A DNA stretch of 64,000 bases from Bacteroidota bacterium. GTDB lineage: Bacteria; Bacteroidota; Bacteroidia; Bacteroidales; Cfx3-03. The notes under the pieces are model-generated. The model made no database searches. It saw nothing but the letters and a program-made list of their open reading frames with translations, and had not been told where the DNA came from. Position numbers and translations under genes: made by a program. The stretch is taken from positions 3,303,711 through 3,367,710 of the forward strand of contig JACAUB010000001.1 of assembly GCA_013390605.1 (NCBI GenBank). The letters run 5' to 3'. Below are positions 46,816 through 54,123 of this stretch, one piece after another (within the stretch, counting starts at the first letter, position 1; each line of letters opens with the position of its first letter).

Positions 46816-47141
46816 AAATATTTCTTTATCTTATTGTGATTAATCTATATTATTCACTAATTTCTATAGCAACAAAAACAACATCAAAATATGAAATTGG
46901 AAGTTTCCGGTTTATTGTTGGCTATGGAGTTGTTATTGCAATGCTGTTTGTTTACGCACTTTTTTGGCAGCAGGTATTAAAAAGAGTTCCTTTATCAACT
47001 GCTTTTATGTTTAAAGGGAGTAGTATTATTTTCATCTTACTAATTTCTTTTTTTATTTTCAACGAGACTGTAACTATCTTTAATATCATGGGTTGTATTA
47101 TTATAGGTGCAGGCATTTCATTAATGTTTAAAGTAGAATGA
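46800..47141 (+). CDS. EmrE/EamA-like small membrane protein, ArnE-like flippase subunit
   Basis: A 113-residue protein of four hydrophobic helices, the size and layout of SMR proteins and of ArnE. The second half has LKRVPLSTAFMFKGSSIIFILLISFFIFNET and IMGCIIIGAGISLMF, matching the PLSTAY-type helix III and the dimerising helix IV of the family. ArnE and ArnF are two unequal SMR-like subunits that flip undecaprenyl-phosphate-aminoarabinose; this gene and the next form the same kind of pair, overlapping by 4 bases. I infer transport of the lipid-linked sugar made by the upstream ArnC-like enzyme. Confidence 0.72.
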   Translation: MGKRIKIFLYLIVINLYYSLISIATKTTSKYEIGSFRFIVGYGVVIAMLFVYALFWQQVLKRVPLSTAFMFKGSSIIFILLISFFIFNETVTIFNIMGCIIIGAGISLMFKVE

Positions 47142-47476
47142 GTATATTTATCCTTATTGTTGTTTTCAGTGTATTAATAGCATCGATATCACAGATTTTT
47201 TTAAAGAAAAGTAGCATGATTAGTCATACTTCATTTCTTAAAGAATATTTGAATTATCGGGTTTTTATTGGATATACGTTACTGGTTATATCTGTTTTTC
47301 TAAATTTAATCGCACTGAAATATGGGGTCCGAGTAAAGGATATGCCAATAGTAGAATCTTTAAGTTATTTCTTTGTACCATTATTATCGTATCTATTTCT
47401 ACAAGAGAAACTAACTAAAAAGAAAATGTTAGCAACAGGAATTATATTTACAGGAATATTTGTTTTCTATTTATAA
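47138..47476 (+). CDS. EmrE/EamA-like small membrane protein, ArnF-like flippase subunit
   Basis: A 112-residue four-helix protein, partner of the preceding gene. It has FSVLIASISQIFLKKSSM in helix I, YRVFIGYTLLVISVFLNLIALKYGVRVKDMPIVESLSYFFVPLLSYLFLQEKLTKKK with the short basic loop before helix IV, and a final helix ending in IFTGIFVFYL. The sequence differs clearly from the first subunit, as expected for a heterodimer inserted in opposite orientations. 157 bases separate it from the acyl-synthesis genes that follow. Confidence 0.72.
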   Translation: MSIFILIVVFSVLIASISQIFLKKSSMISHTSFLKEYLNYRVFIGYTLLVISVFLNLIALKYGVRVKDMPIVESLSYFFVPLLSYLFLQEKLTKKKMLATGIIFTGIFVFYL

Positions 47477-47633
47477 GAACCTAGATTGATTGACAATTTT
47501 TCACTTTAGTATTTTCATTCAATTTATTAATTACATGTTCATAAGCTAAATCCACAAGATTAGCGTTATGGCCACAATCTACATTATTATTGATTGGTTG
47601 TGATATAAGCAGCATTACGAATTAATTAACGAC

Positions 47634-48383
47634 ATGGACTATAATCCTTTCACACTTGAGGGTAAAACAATATTAATTACGGGTTCTTCATCTGGTATAG
47701 GAAGAGCTACTGCCATAGAATGTTCGCGACTTGGTGCCAAAATTATCATCAGTGGCAGAAATGTAGAAAAGCTAAATGAAACGATGGCTTTACTTGATGG
47801 CAATGGGCATTTACTATTTCCGGCAGATCTTACAATCCAATCTGAAATTGATGATTTGATAAATAACTTACCTTCATTAGATGGTATAGTAAATAACGCA
47901 GGAATGATGCATACTGTTCCATTCGCATTTATAAAACCTGAAGTTTTAAATACAATCTTTACAGTAAATTTCTTTGCTCCAATATATTTATGTCAACAAT
48001 TAGTTAAGAAAAAGAAATTCAGAAAAGATGCATCAATCGTATTTGTTTCTGCAATAGATGGACCAATCACTGCTCACATTGGAAACTCTATGTATGCTGC
48101 ATCAAAGGGGGCAGTAACGGCTATGGCAAAGAATATGGCAGTTGATTTAGCCAGTAAAAGAATAAGAGTAAATTGTGTCTTACCGGGAATGACTGAAACA
48201 TCCTTAATTTATTCTGATAATATTACTGTTGAACAACTTAACACAGACATGAAACTGTATCCATTGAAACGATATGGACAACCAGCCGAGATTGCAAAAG
48301 CAATTATCTATTTTTTATCTGACGCAAGTAGCTGGACTACAGGCGCTAATCTCGTTGTAGATGGTGGATATTCGCTACTATAA
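47634..48383 (+). CDS. short-chain dehydrogenase/reductase, FabG-like
   Basis: A 249-residue classical SDR with ILITGSSSGIGRA, IVNNAGMMHT, FVSAIDGP and SMYAASKGAVTAM (Tyr and Lys of YxxxK), ending WTTGANLVVDGGYSLL. It starts the acyl module: SDR-ACP-KAS III-SDR-KAS III. It closely resembles the SDR at 49821 (both begin with NPFTLEGKTILITG or NPYSLSGKTILITG and share GNGHLL), so the two came from a duplication. Likely a 3-oxoacyl-ACP reductase. Confidence 0.88.
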   Translation: MDYNPFTLEGKTILITGSSSGIGRATAIECSRLGAKIIISGRNVEKLNETMALLDGNGHLLFPADLTIQSEIDDLINNLPSLDGIVNNAGMMHTVPFAFIKPEVLNTIFTVNFFAPIYLCQQLVKKKKFRKDASIVFVSAIDGPITAHIGNSMYAASKGAVTAMAKNMAVDLASKRIRVNCVLPGMTETSLIYSDNITVEQLNTDMKLYPLKRYGQPAEIAKAIIYFLSDASSWTTGANLVVDGGYSLL

Positions 48384-48531
48384 AACATATGGGTTAATTA
48401 CCGACACTATGTGGCAGATCTTCAGGAATTAAGATAAATTTATTTTCATCCTGATTATTTAGAAAGTCGCTTATAATAGCATTACAATAAAAAAAACTGT
48501 TAATTTGTACCTATACTAAAAATTAAAAATC

Positions 48532-48762
48532 ATGGACATCAATCAATTTGTAAAAAACTTTGCTTCTCAGTTTGACGAAACAGATATTGATTCTTTTTTA
48601 CCTGAAACAATATTTAGAGATATTACTGAATGGTCTTCACTAACTGCACTTAGTATAATTGCAATGGTAGATGAAGAATACCATGTAAAACTTACAGGCG
48701 ATGATATAAGATCTTCAAAAACTATTGAAGATGTTTACAATTGTGTTAAATTAAAAATCTAA
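48532..48762 (+). CDS. acyl carrier protein
   Basis: A 76-residue acidic protein with ACP layout. The phosphopantetheine site is Ser36 in EWSSLTALSII, where the usual Asp before the Ser is itself Ser; Leu37 and the helix II pattern are kept. DDIRSSKTIEDVYNCV forms the end of helix III and helix IV. It overlaps the start of the KAS III gene by one base (TAATG), so it is a dedicated carrier for this operon and distinct from the housekeeping AcpP. The ACP relic at 29970 has the same place in front of its own KAS III gene. Confidence 0.85.
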   Translation: MDINQFVKNFASQFDETDIDSFLPETIFRDITEWSSLTALSIIAMVDEEYHVKLTGDDIRSSKTIEDVYNCVKLKI

Positions 48763-49817
48763 TGTCGTTTCTTGAAATTAAAAACGTATCTATAAAAGGT
48801 GTTTCAGGCTGTGTACCTAGTACTACAGATCTGAATGAATCACTTTCTATTTTTACCGGTGAGGAGGCTCATAAATTCATAGAGTCGACGGGTGTGGCAG
48901 AGAGACATGTGTCAAATATCAACACCACAACGGCCGATTTGTGCTTTTATGCAGCTGAAAAATTAATCGGGGAACTCCATTGGGACCCTACAGATATTGA
49001 TTGCCTAATATTTGTAACGCAAACACCTGATTATATTCTTCCCGCAACATCTAATCTTCTACAATTCAGACTGGGATTAAGTCAAAATACTTTTGCATTA
49101 GACATCTCGTCAGGTTGCTCTGGTTGGGTCTACGGACTTAGTGTTATATCGTCTTTACTTTCTTCTGGTAATTTTCGAAAAGGTCTATTGCTTACAGGAG
49201 ATACTATTTCAAAAATTTGCTCAGACCTGGACAAAAGTACACAACCATTATTTGGAGATGCCGGTACAGCTACAGCACTTGAGTTCGACAACAAGAGTTC
49301 TGGCTTAAAATTTCATTTCGGAAGTGATGGAGATGGATACCAAGCTATTATAATACCAGATGGAGGCTTTCGATCGGTCACTTCACCTGATTCTTTTATT
49401 ACTGAGAAAATCGAATCCGGCATATCCAGAAACCGAACGAATCTGATTCTTGATGGGATGAATGTTTTTTCATTTGGAATCAACAAAGCTCCAGAATCTG
49501 TTAGAGCATTGATGGAGTATTATGGTTTAACCGATGAAGAAGTTGACTACTATCTGTTTCATCAAGCAAATCGCTACATGAATGAAAAAATCAGAAAAAA
49601 ACTAAAAATTAGTGAACTGAAAGTTCCTTATAGTTTGAGAAACTATGGAAATACCAGTAGCGCGTCTATTCCTATTACCTTAATTAATTCACTAAAAGAA
49701 GTTGCACAGACGAATCAATTAAATCTCCTTGCATGTGGTTTTGGAGTAGGGCTTTCGTGGGGCTCAGTATATTTCAATACTGAAAATTTATGTATCCCTG
49801 AAATTATAAATATATAG
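48762..49817 (+). CDS. 3-oxoacyl-ACP synthase III (FabH-like)
   Basis: A 351-residue KAS III. The triad is Cys119 (SSGCSGWVYG), His267 (LFHQANRYM) and Asn297 (NYGNTSSASIP). The FVTQTPDYILPATS block is shared with the other two KAS III proteins here. It should condense an acyl starter with malonyl-ACP. Directly between the ACP and an SDR gene, it would perform one of the two condensation steps of the module. Confidence 0.9.
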   Translation: MSFLEIKNVSIKGVSGCVPSTTDLNESLSIFTGEEAHKFIESTGVAERHVSNINTTTADLCFYAAEKLIGELHWDPTDIDCLIFVTQTPDYILPATSNLLQFRLGLSQNTFALDISSGCSGWVYGLSVISSLLSSGNFRKGLLLTGDTISKICSDLDKSTQPLFGDAGTATALEFDNKSSGLKFHFGSDGDGYQAIIIPDGGFRSVTSPDSFITEKIESGISRNRTNLILDGMNVFSFGINKAPESVRALMEYYGLTDEEVDYYLFHQANRYMNEKIRKKLKISELKVPYSLRNYGNTSSASIPITLINSLKEVAQTNQLNLLACGFGVGLSWGSVYFNTENLCIPEIINI

Positions 49818-49820
49818 AAA

Positions 49821-50567
49821 ATGTTTAATCCATATAGTTTAAGTGGTAAAACGATATTAATTACTGGTGCATCATCGGGAATTGGAAAAACAACAGCTAT
49901 TGAATGCGCAAAGCTTGGAGCTCAAGTTGTAATAACGGGCCGAGACCTTACGCGTCTCCGAGAGACTTATAATATTCTTGAAGGCAATGGGCATTTATTA
50001 CTACAGGCAGATTTAACAAACAATAAAGATATTGATGCATTACTAATTGGACTTCCACAATTGTCAGGGTTGGTTTGTAATGCGGGAATTTTCAATCCTA
50101 AACTCTACTCATTTACAAGTATTGAAGAAGCAGAACAGGTATTTAAAATAAATTTCTTTTCACCCTTTGATTTACTACGTAGAATTCTCAAACAAAAAAA
50201 AATTGAAAGAAATTCTTCTATTGTTTTTGTATCCTCCATTGCTGGAAATACAATTACCTCTTTGGGTAGCAGCGTATATGGTGCTTCAAAAAGTGCCTTA
50301 AATGGACTTTCAAAAGCTTTAGCACTAGAATTAGCGCCTAAACAAATTCGTGTAAATACAGTAATGCCAGGCATGATTGAAACGCCAATACTGGCTGGCA
50401 GTAGTATAAGCAATGATGAACTCGAAGAAGATAGAAAACGTTATCCTCTAGGACGTTATGGACAAACTCAAGATGTTGCTTATGCAATTATTTATTTACT
50501 TTCAAATGCAAGCTCTTGGGTAACTGGCACAAATATTTTATTAGATGGTGGATTCACTTTAACCTAA
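49821..50567 (+). CDS. short-chain dehydrogenase/reductase, FabG-like
   Basis: A 248-residue SDR with ILITGASSGIGKT, LVCNAGIFN, FVSSIAGN and SVYGASKSALNGL (YxxxK), ending WVTGTNILLDGGFTLT. Three bases separate it from the KAS III stop and 15 from the next KAS III gene. With the SDR at 47634 it gives two reductases to two condensing enzymes. Confidence 0.88.
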   Translation: MFNPYSLSGKTILITGASSGIGKTTAIECAKLGAQVVITGRDLTRLRETYNILEGNGHLLLQADLTNNKDIDALLIGLPQLSGLVCNAGIFNPKLYSFTSIEEAEQVFKINFFSPFDLLRRILKQKKIERNSSIVFVSSIAGNTITSLGSSVYGASKSALNGLSKALALELAPKQIRVNTVMPGMIETPILAGSSISNDELEEDRKRYPLGRYGQTQDVAYAIIYLLSNASSWVTGTNILLDGGFTLT

Positions 50568-50582
50568 AAGAGATTCAATAAA

Positions 50583-51590
50583 ATGAAAAAGGCTTACATT
50601 AAAGCAATAACTTACTACCTTCCAGAGAAACAACTCACTAACGATATTCTTGTCGCTGAATTTCCAGAATGGACCGCAGAAAAAGTTGCAAAAAAAATAG
50701 GTATTTCAGTTCGTCACATTGCAGGAGAAAATGAGACTGCAGCCGATATGGCATATCATGCTGCTAATCAATTATTTTCAGATCATGCTATAAATCCTGA
50801 GTCAATTGATTTTGTGATGTTATGCACACAAAGTCCAGATTATTTTTTACCTACATCAGCTTGTATATTACAGAATCGTTTAAACATCCCTACGAAATCA
50901 GGCGCGATTGATTTTAACCTGGGTTGTAGTGGATTTGTTTATGGCCTTGCACTAGCGAAAGGATTAATTGTTAGTGGTGTAGCCAAAAACATATTACTTC
51001 TCACGGCAGAAACTTACTCAAAATTTCTTCATCCTAAAGACAAAGCTAACCGAACTATATTTGGAGACGCTGCATCTGCTACTTTAATTTCGAATGAAGG
51101 ATTTGCTGAGATTATGGAATTCAGCTTAGGGACAGATGGAAGTGGTGCTGATCAACTAATTGTAAAAAGTGGAGGTCTAAGATCTAGAGATAAGTTTAAT
51201 GATTTCATTATTGATGAATCAGGTAATCCAATATCTTCAGACAATCTTTTCATGGATGGAACAGGTATTTTCAATTTCACACTTGAGATGGTTCCTAAGT
51301 TAGTCGAAGACACGTTATTACTCAATAATCTGAGTCAAAGTCAGATTAATACATTTGTATTTCATCAGGCAAATAAATATATGTTGAGTTTTCTCCGAAA
51401 AAAGATTCAAATTCCAGAAGAAAAATTTTACTATTATATGGACCAGGTTGGAAATACAGTTTCTTCAACCATTCCTATTGCGCTTTGTGAAGCGATGAAA
51501 GAGAATACTATCGGTAAAGATGACTTAGTTCTATTAGCTGGGTTTGGAGTTGGGTACTCTTGGGGAGGAACTATTTTAAAGTTTTCTTAA
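50583..51590 (+). CDS. 3-oxoacyl-ACP synthase III (FabH-like), divergent copy
   Basis: A 335-residue KAS III with Cys115 (NLGCSGFVYG), His261 (FVFHQANKYM) and Asn291 (QVGNTVSSTIP). It differs more from the other two than they do from each other: it starts MKKAYIKAITYYLPEKQLT and has VMLCTQSPDYFLPTS, closer to the general FabH pattern. That suggests a different starter, for example acetyl-CoA against a hydroxybutyryl thioester. It closes the module; 296 bases without a recognisable signal follow. Confidence 0.9.
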   Translation: MKKAYIKAITYYLPEKQLTNDILVAEFPEWTAEKVAKKIGISVRHIAGENETAADMAYHAANQLFSDHAINPESIDFVMLCTQSPDYFLPTSACILQNRLNIPTKSGAIDFNLGCSGFVYGLALAKGLIVSGVAKNILLLTAETYSKFLHPKDKANRTIFGDAASATLISNEGFAEIMEFSLGTDGSGADQLIVKSGGLRSRDKFNDFIIDESGNPISSDNLFMDGTGIFNFTLEMVPKLVEDTLLLNNLSQSQINTFVFHQANKYMLSFLRKKIQIPEEKFYYYMDQVGNTVSSTIPIALCEAMKENTIGKDDLVLLAGFGVGYSWGGTILKFS

Positions 51591-51886
51591 CAAATAAAAA
51601 CTCTTAAAAAGCCGGTTTCAGAATAATAAATAATTCTTAAAATATTTCAATACTATATCTTTCATGTAAAATATTGTATTTCAAAATAATTTAAAATAGA
51701 CAATCCATTTTAATAGGATTTTAATCATACAACAATTAGACAAGCAAAACATACTAAACAAATATTTTATACAGATTTATACCAATACAAAACTACAACT
51801 TCAGGTCTTTTTTTACTATTTTTTCACATCTAATATCGTTTTTGGTATTTTTAAAATTAGCTATTAATCAATCCCTGGTTTTAAAT

Positions 51887-52882
51887 ATGAAAAAATTCTT
51901 CTTTAAATTATCAAATTTCTTAATACCAGTTATCTTAATAGAAATATCTATCTTTCTTTTAAAAGATATAGTCTTTAAGGAAAAACAATTACAAAATATT
52001 TTCTCAACTGTTGGAAATAAATATTATTGGATTAATAAAATTAACCACAATAAAAAAATATTATTACTTGGTAGTTCTAGCGTTAGATATGGTTTAAGTT
52101 GTTCTATTTTAAACCAGTTATCACATGACAGTCTTTCATTTATAAATTTAGCAACGGATGCAAGAGATCCGATTGAAACATATTTTATATTAAAACAAAT
52201 TAACTTAACAGGTGTAAAAGCAGCCTATTTTGGTTTGGATCCATGGATTTATACTAAAAGATACTACAAGTACAGAAATCCGTACCTCTATTTAGATATG
52301 AGCTTTCTATCATCAATTAAATACAGCATAGAACACGATAAAACTACCTTTTTGAAAAGATACATTGCCTTTTTTGATTTTGTATTCTCCACAAGGGGGA
52401 AAAGTAATGATCTAATTCGTGAAATCCCAACGGACTATGGATCTTTTAAGCTTAAAGGGAAACCCAAAAACTTTAAAGAGTCTGTAGATAATTGGTTTGA
52501 AACGGATAGATATGGTTGGTCCCAACTTCAATTTATTTATTTACAAAAAATTATTTCATTCTGTAAAACAAAAAACATCGAATTTATTCCTTTTTTACCT
52601 CCAAAACGATCTGATTTTACGGATATCTATAAATTAAAATGTAAATCAATACATAAAGAGTTCACAGATAATCTAATCAAAACAAATTTCACCCTTAACA
52701 TTTTTGGAAAATTCAACCAGCTTGATAAGTTAGGTAATTATAATCTATTCGTAGAAGCATATCATTTAAATCCCCTTGGGCAATCTGTTTACTCAGTAAT
52801 CTTCTACAAAATGATATTACCTAAAAAGGACGTTTTTAATAATCAACTTTTGTGGTCTGACATGACTTATAAAAAACAATAA
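51887..52882 (+). CDS. membrane-anchored SGNH-like protein
   Basis: A 331-residue protein with one N-terminal hydrophobic helix (LIPVILIEISIFLL), so the bulk is periplasmic. KILLLGSSSVRYGLS at about residues 58-72 is block I of an SGNH hydrolase or AlgX/DltD-like fold. Near the C-terminus VEAYHLNPLGQS carries the block V histidine, but the position of the usual Asp is Glu. No MBOAT gene is next to it, unlike the similar protein at 58.9 kb. It may modify acyl groups on the exported glycan. ATG 51887 places the helix at the N-terminus; a TTG at 51842 is less likely. Confidence 0.6.
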   Translation: MKKFFFKLSNFLIPVILIEISIFLLKDIVFKEKQLQNIFSTVGNKYYWINKINHNKKILLLGSSSVRYGLSCSILNQLSHDSLSFINLATDARDPIETYFILKQINLTGVKAAYFGLDPWIYTKRYYKYRNPYLYLDMSFLSSIKYSIEHDKTTFLKRYIAFFDFVFSTRGKSNDLIREIPTDYGSFKLKGKPKNFKESVDNWFETDRYGWSQLQFIYLQKIISFCKTKNIEFIPFLPPKRSDFTDIYKLKCKSIHKEFTDNLIKTNFTLNIFGKFNQLDKLGNYNLFVEAYHLNPLGQSVYSVIFYKMILPKKDVFNNQLLWSDMTYKKQ

Positions 52883-52983
52883 ACAGATATTTTTTATAAG
52901 TGACAAAAAATTATATAGAATTAAAGAATCAAGAAAATTAAGCTATAGAAATTGCATGCTCAATTTCAACAAAAAAAGAAATT

Positions 52984-54123
52984 ATGCAGATACCCTTTAA
53001 TAAACCTTACCTCACTGGAAAAGAGGCGCACTATATGTATCAAGCTGTGACGAATGGAAAACTATCCGGAAACGGTTTTTACACAAAAAAATGTCAACAA
53101 TTTTTTGAACAAAATTATGGTTTTAAGAAATGCTTACTGACCACCAGCTGTACAGATGCTTTAGAGATGTGTGCTATACTAAGTAATGTTGGACCAGGCG
53201 ATGAGGTAATAATACCCTCTTTTACTTTCGTTTCAACTGCCTTAGCATTTATTCGACAAGGAGCAACAATAGTGTTTGCGGATAGTTATGCCAATAACCC
53301 CAATATTGATGCTGATAAAATAGAAGGACTAATTACAAAAAAGACAAAAGTAATTGTACCTGTACACTATGCGGGTATAGCTTGTGATATGGATAAAATA
53401 ATGGAATTATCCGAAAAGTATAATCTACTTGTTGTAGAAGATGCAGCACAAGCAATCGACTCTTACTATATATCACCAAAGACAGGTGTAAAACGTGCTC
53501 TAGGTTCCATTGGGCAATTGGCAGCCTTTTCGTTTCACGAAACAAAGAACATCATATCAGGTGAAGGTGGAATGTTGGCTATTAATGATGATCAATTTGT
53601 ACCTCGTGCTGAAATAATCTGGGAAAAAGGGACCAATCGTGCAGAATTTTTCAGAGGAGAAGTAAACAAATACTCATGGGTTGATATTGGCAGCTCATTT
53701 CTCCCTTCAGAGGTAATTGCGGCATTTCTCTGGGCACAGATTGAATCCATTGAAGATATTCAACGTCGTAGATCGGAAATATGGAATTGGTATAATGAGA
53801 ATATAGAAACACTCTTTCCCGAATTTTCTTTTACGAAACCAGTGATACCCAAATTTGCAACTAACAATGCGCATATGTATTATTTAGTATTCCCATCATT
53901 AGAAGAGCGTACCCGGTTTATAAGTAAACTAAAAGGGAAGGGAATTCTTTCAGTTTTTCATTATCTCAGTCTGCACAAAAGCCCATATTATCAGACCAGA
54001 CATGACGGAAGGGAACTCCCGAATAGCGATCGATTCGAAGAATGCCTTGTGAGATTACCTTTATATTATGAGTTAGCAATACAAGATTTATTAAATAATT
54101 TATCAGAAGAACATTCATCATGA
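52984..54123 (+). CDS. wecE: WecE-like dTDP-4-keto-6-deoxyglucose 4-aminotransferase
   Basis: A 379-residue DegT/DnrJ/EryC1 aminotransferase. It begins IPFNKPYLTGKE, has TTSCTDALEMCAIL, IIPSFTFVSTALAF, VPVHYAGIACDMD, VVEDAAQAID (Asp153) and FSFHETKNI with Lys188 as the PLP lysine. FSFHETKN and the final MYYLVFP/HYLSLHKSPY blocks fit WecE (RffA), which makes dTDP-4-amino-4,6-dideoxygalactose. The 4-amino sugar is a good acceptor for the acyl group made by the ACP module just upstream. Its 3' end overlaps the next gene by 4 bases. Confidence 0.88.
   Translation: MQIPFNKPYLTGKEAHYMYQAVTNGKLSGNGFYTKKCQQFFEQNYGFKKCLLTTSCTDALEMCAILSNVGPGDEVIIPSFTFVSTALAFIRQGATIVFADSYANNPNIDADKIEGLITKKTKVIVPVHYAGIACDMDKIMELSEKYNLLVVEDAAQAIDSYYISPKTGVKRALGSIGQLAAFSFHETKNIISGEGGMLAINDDQFVPRAEIIWEKGTNRAEFFRGEVNKYSWVDIGSSFLPSEVIAAFLWAQIESIEDIQRRRSEIWNWYNENIETLFPEFSFTKPVIPKFATNNAHMYYLVFPSLEERTRFISKLKGKGILSVFHYLSLHKSPYYQTRHDGRELPNSDRFEECLVRLPLYYELAIQDLLNNLSEEHSS

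Noticed and set aside
46800..47476. Multidrug efflux pair of the SMR type
   Set aside because: Possible by fold, but overlap with an ArnC-like transferase and an NDP-sugar epimerase favours a lipid-linked sugar flippase.
48490..48531. TTAATTTG upstream of the ACP gene as a promoter
   Set aside because: It differs from TAnnTTTG at the second base and has no TTTG 19-21 bases upstream; the same string also occurs before 25343 without support.
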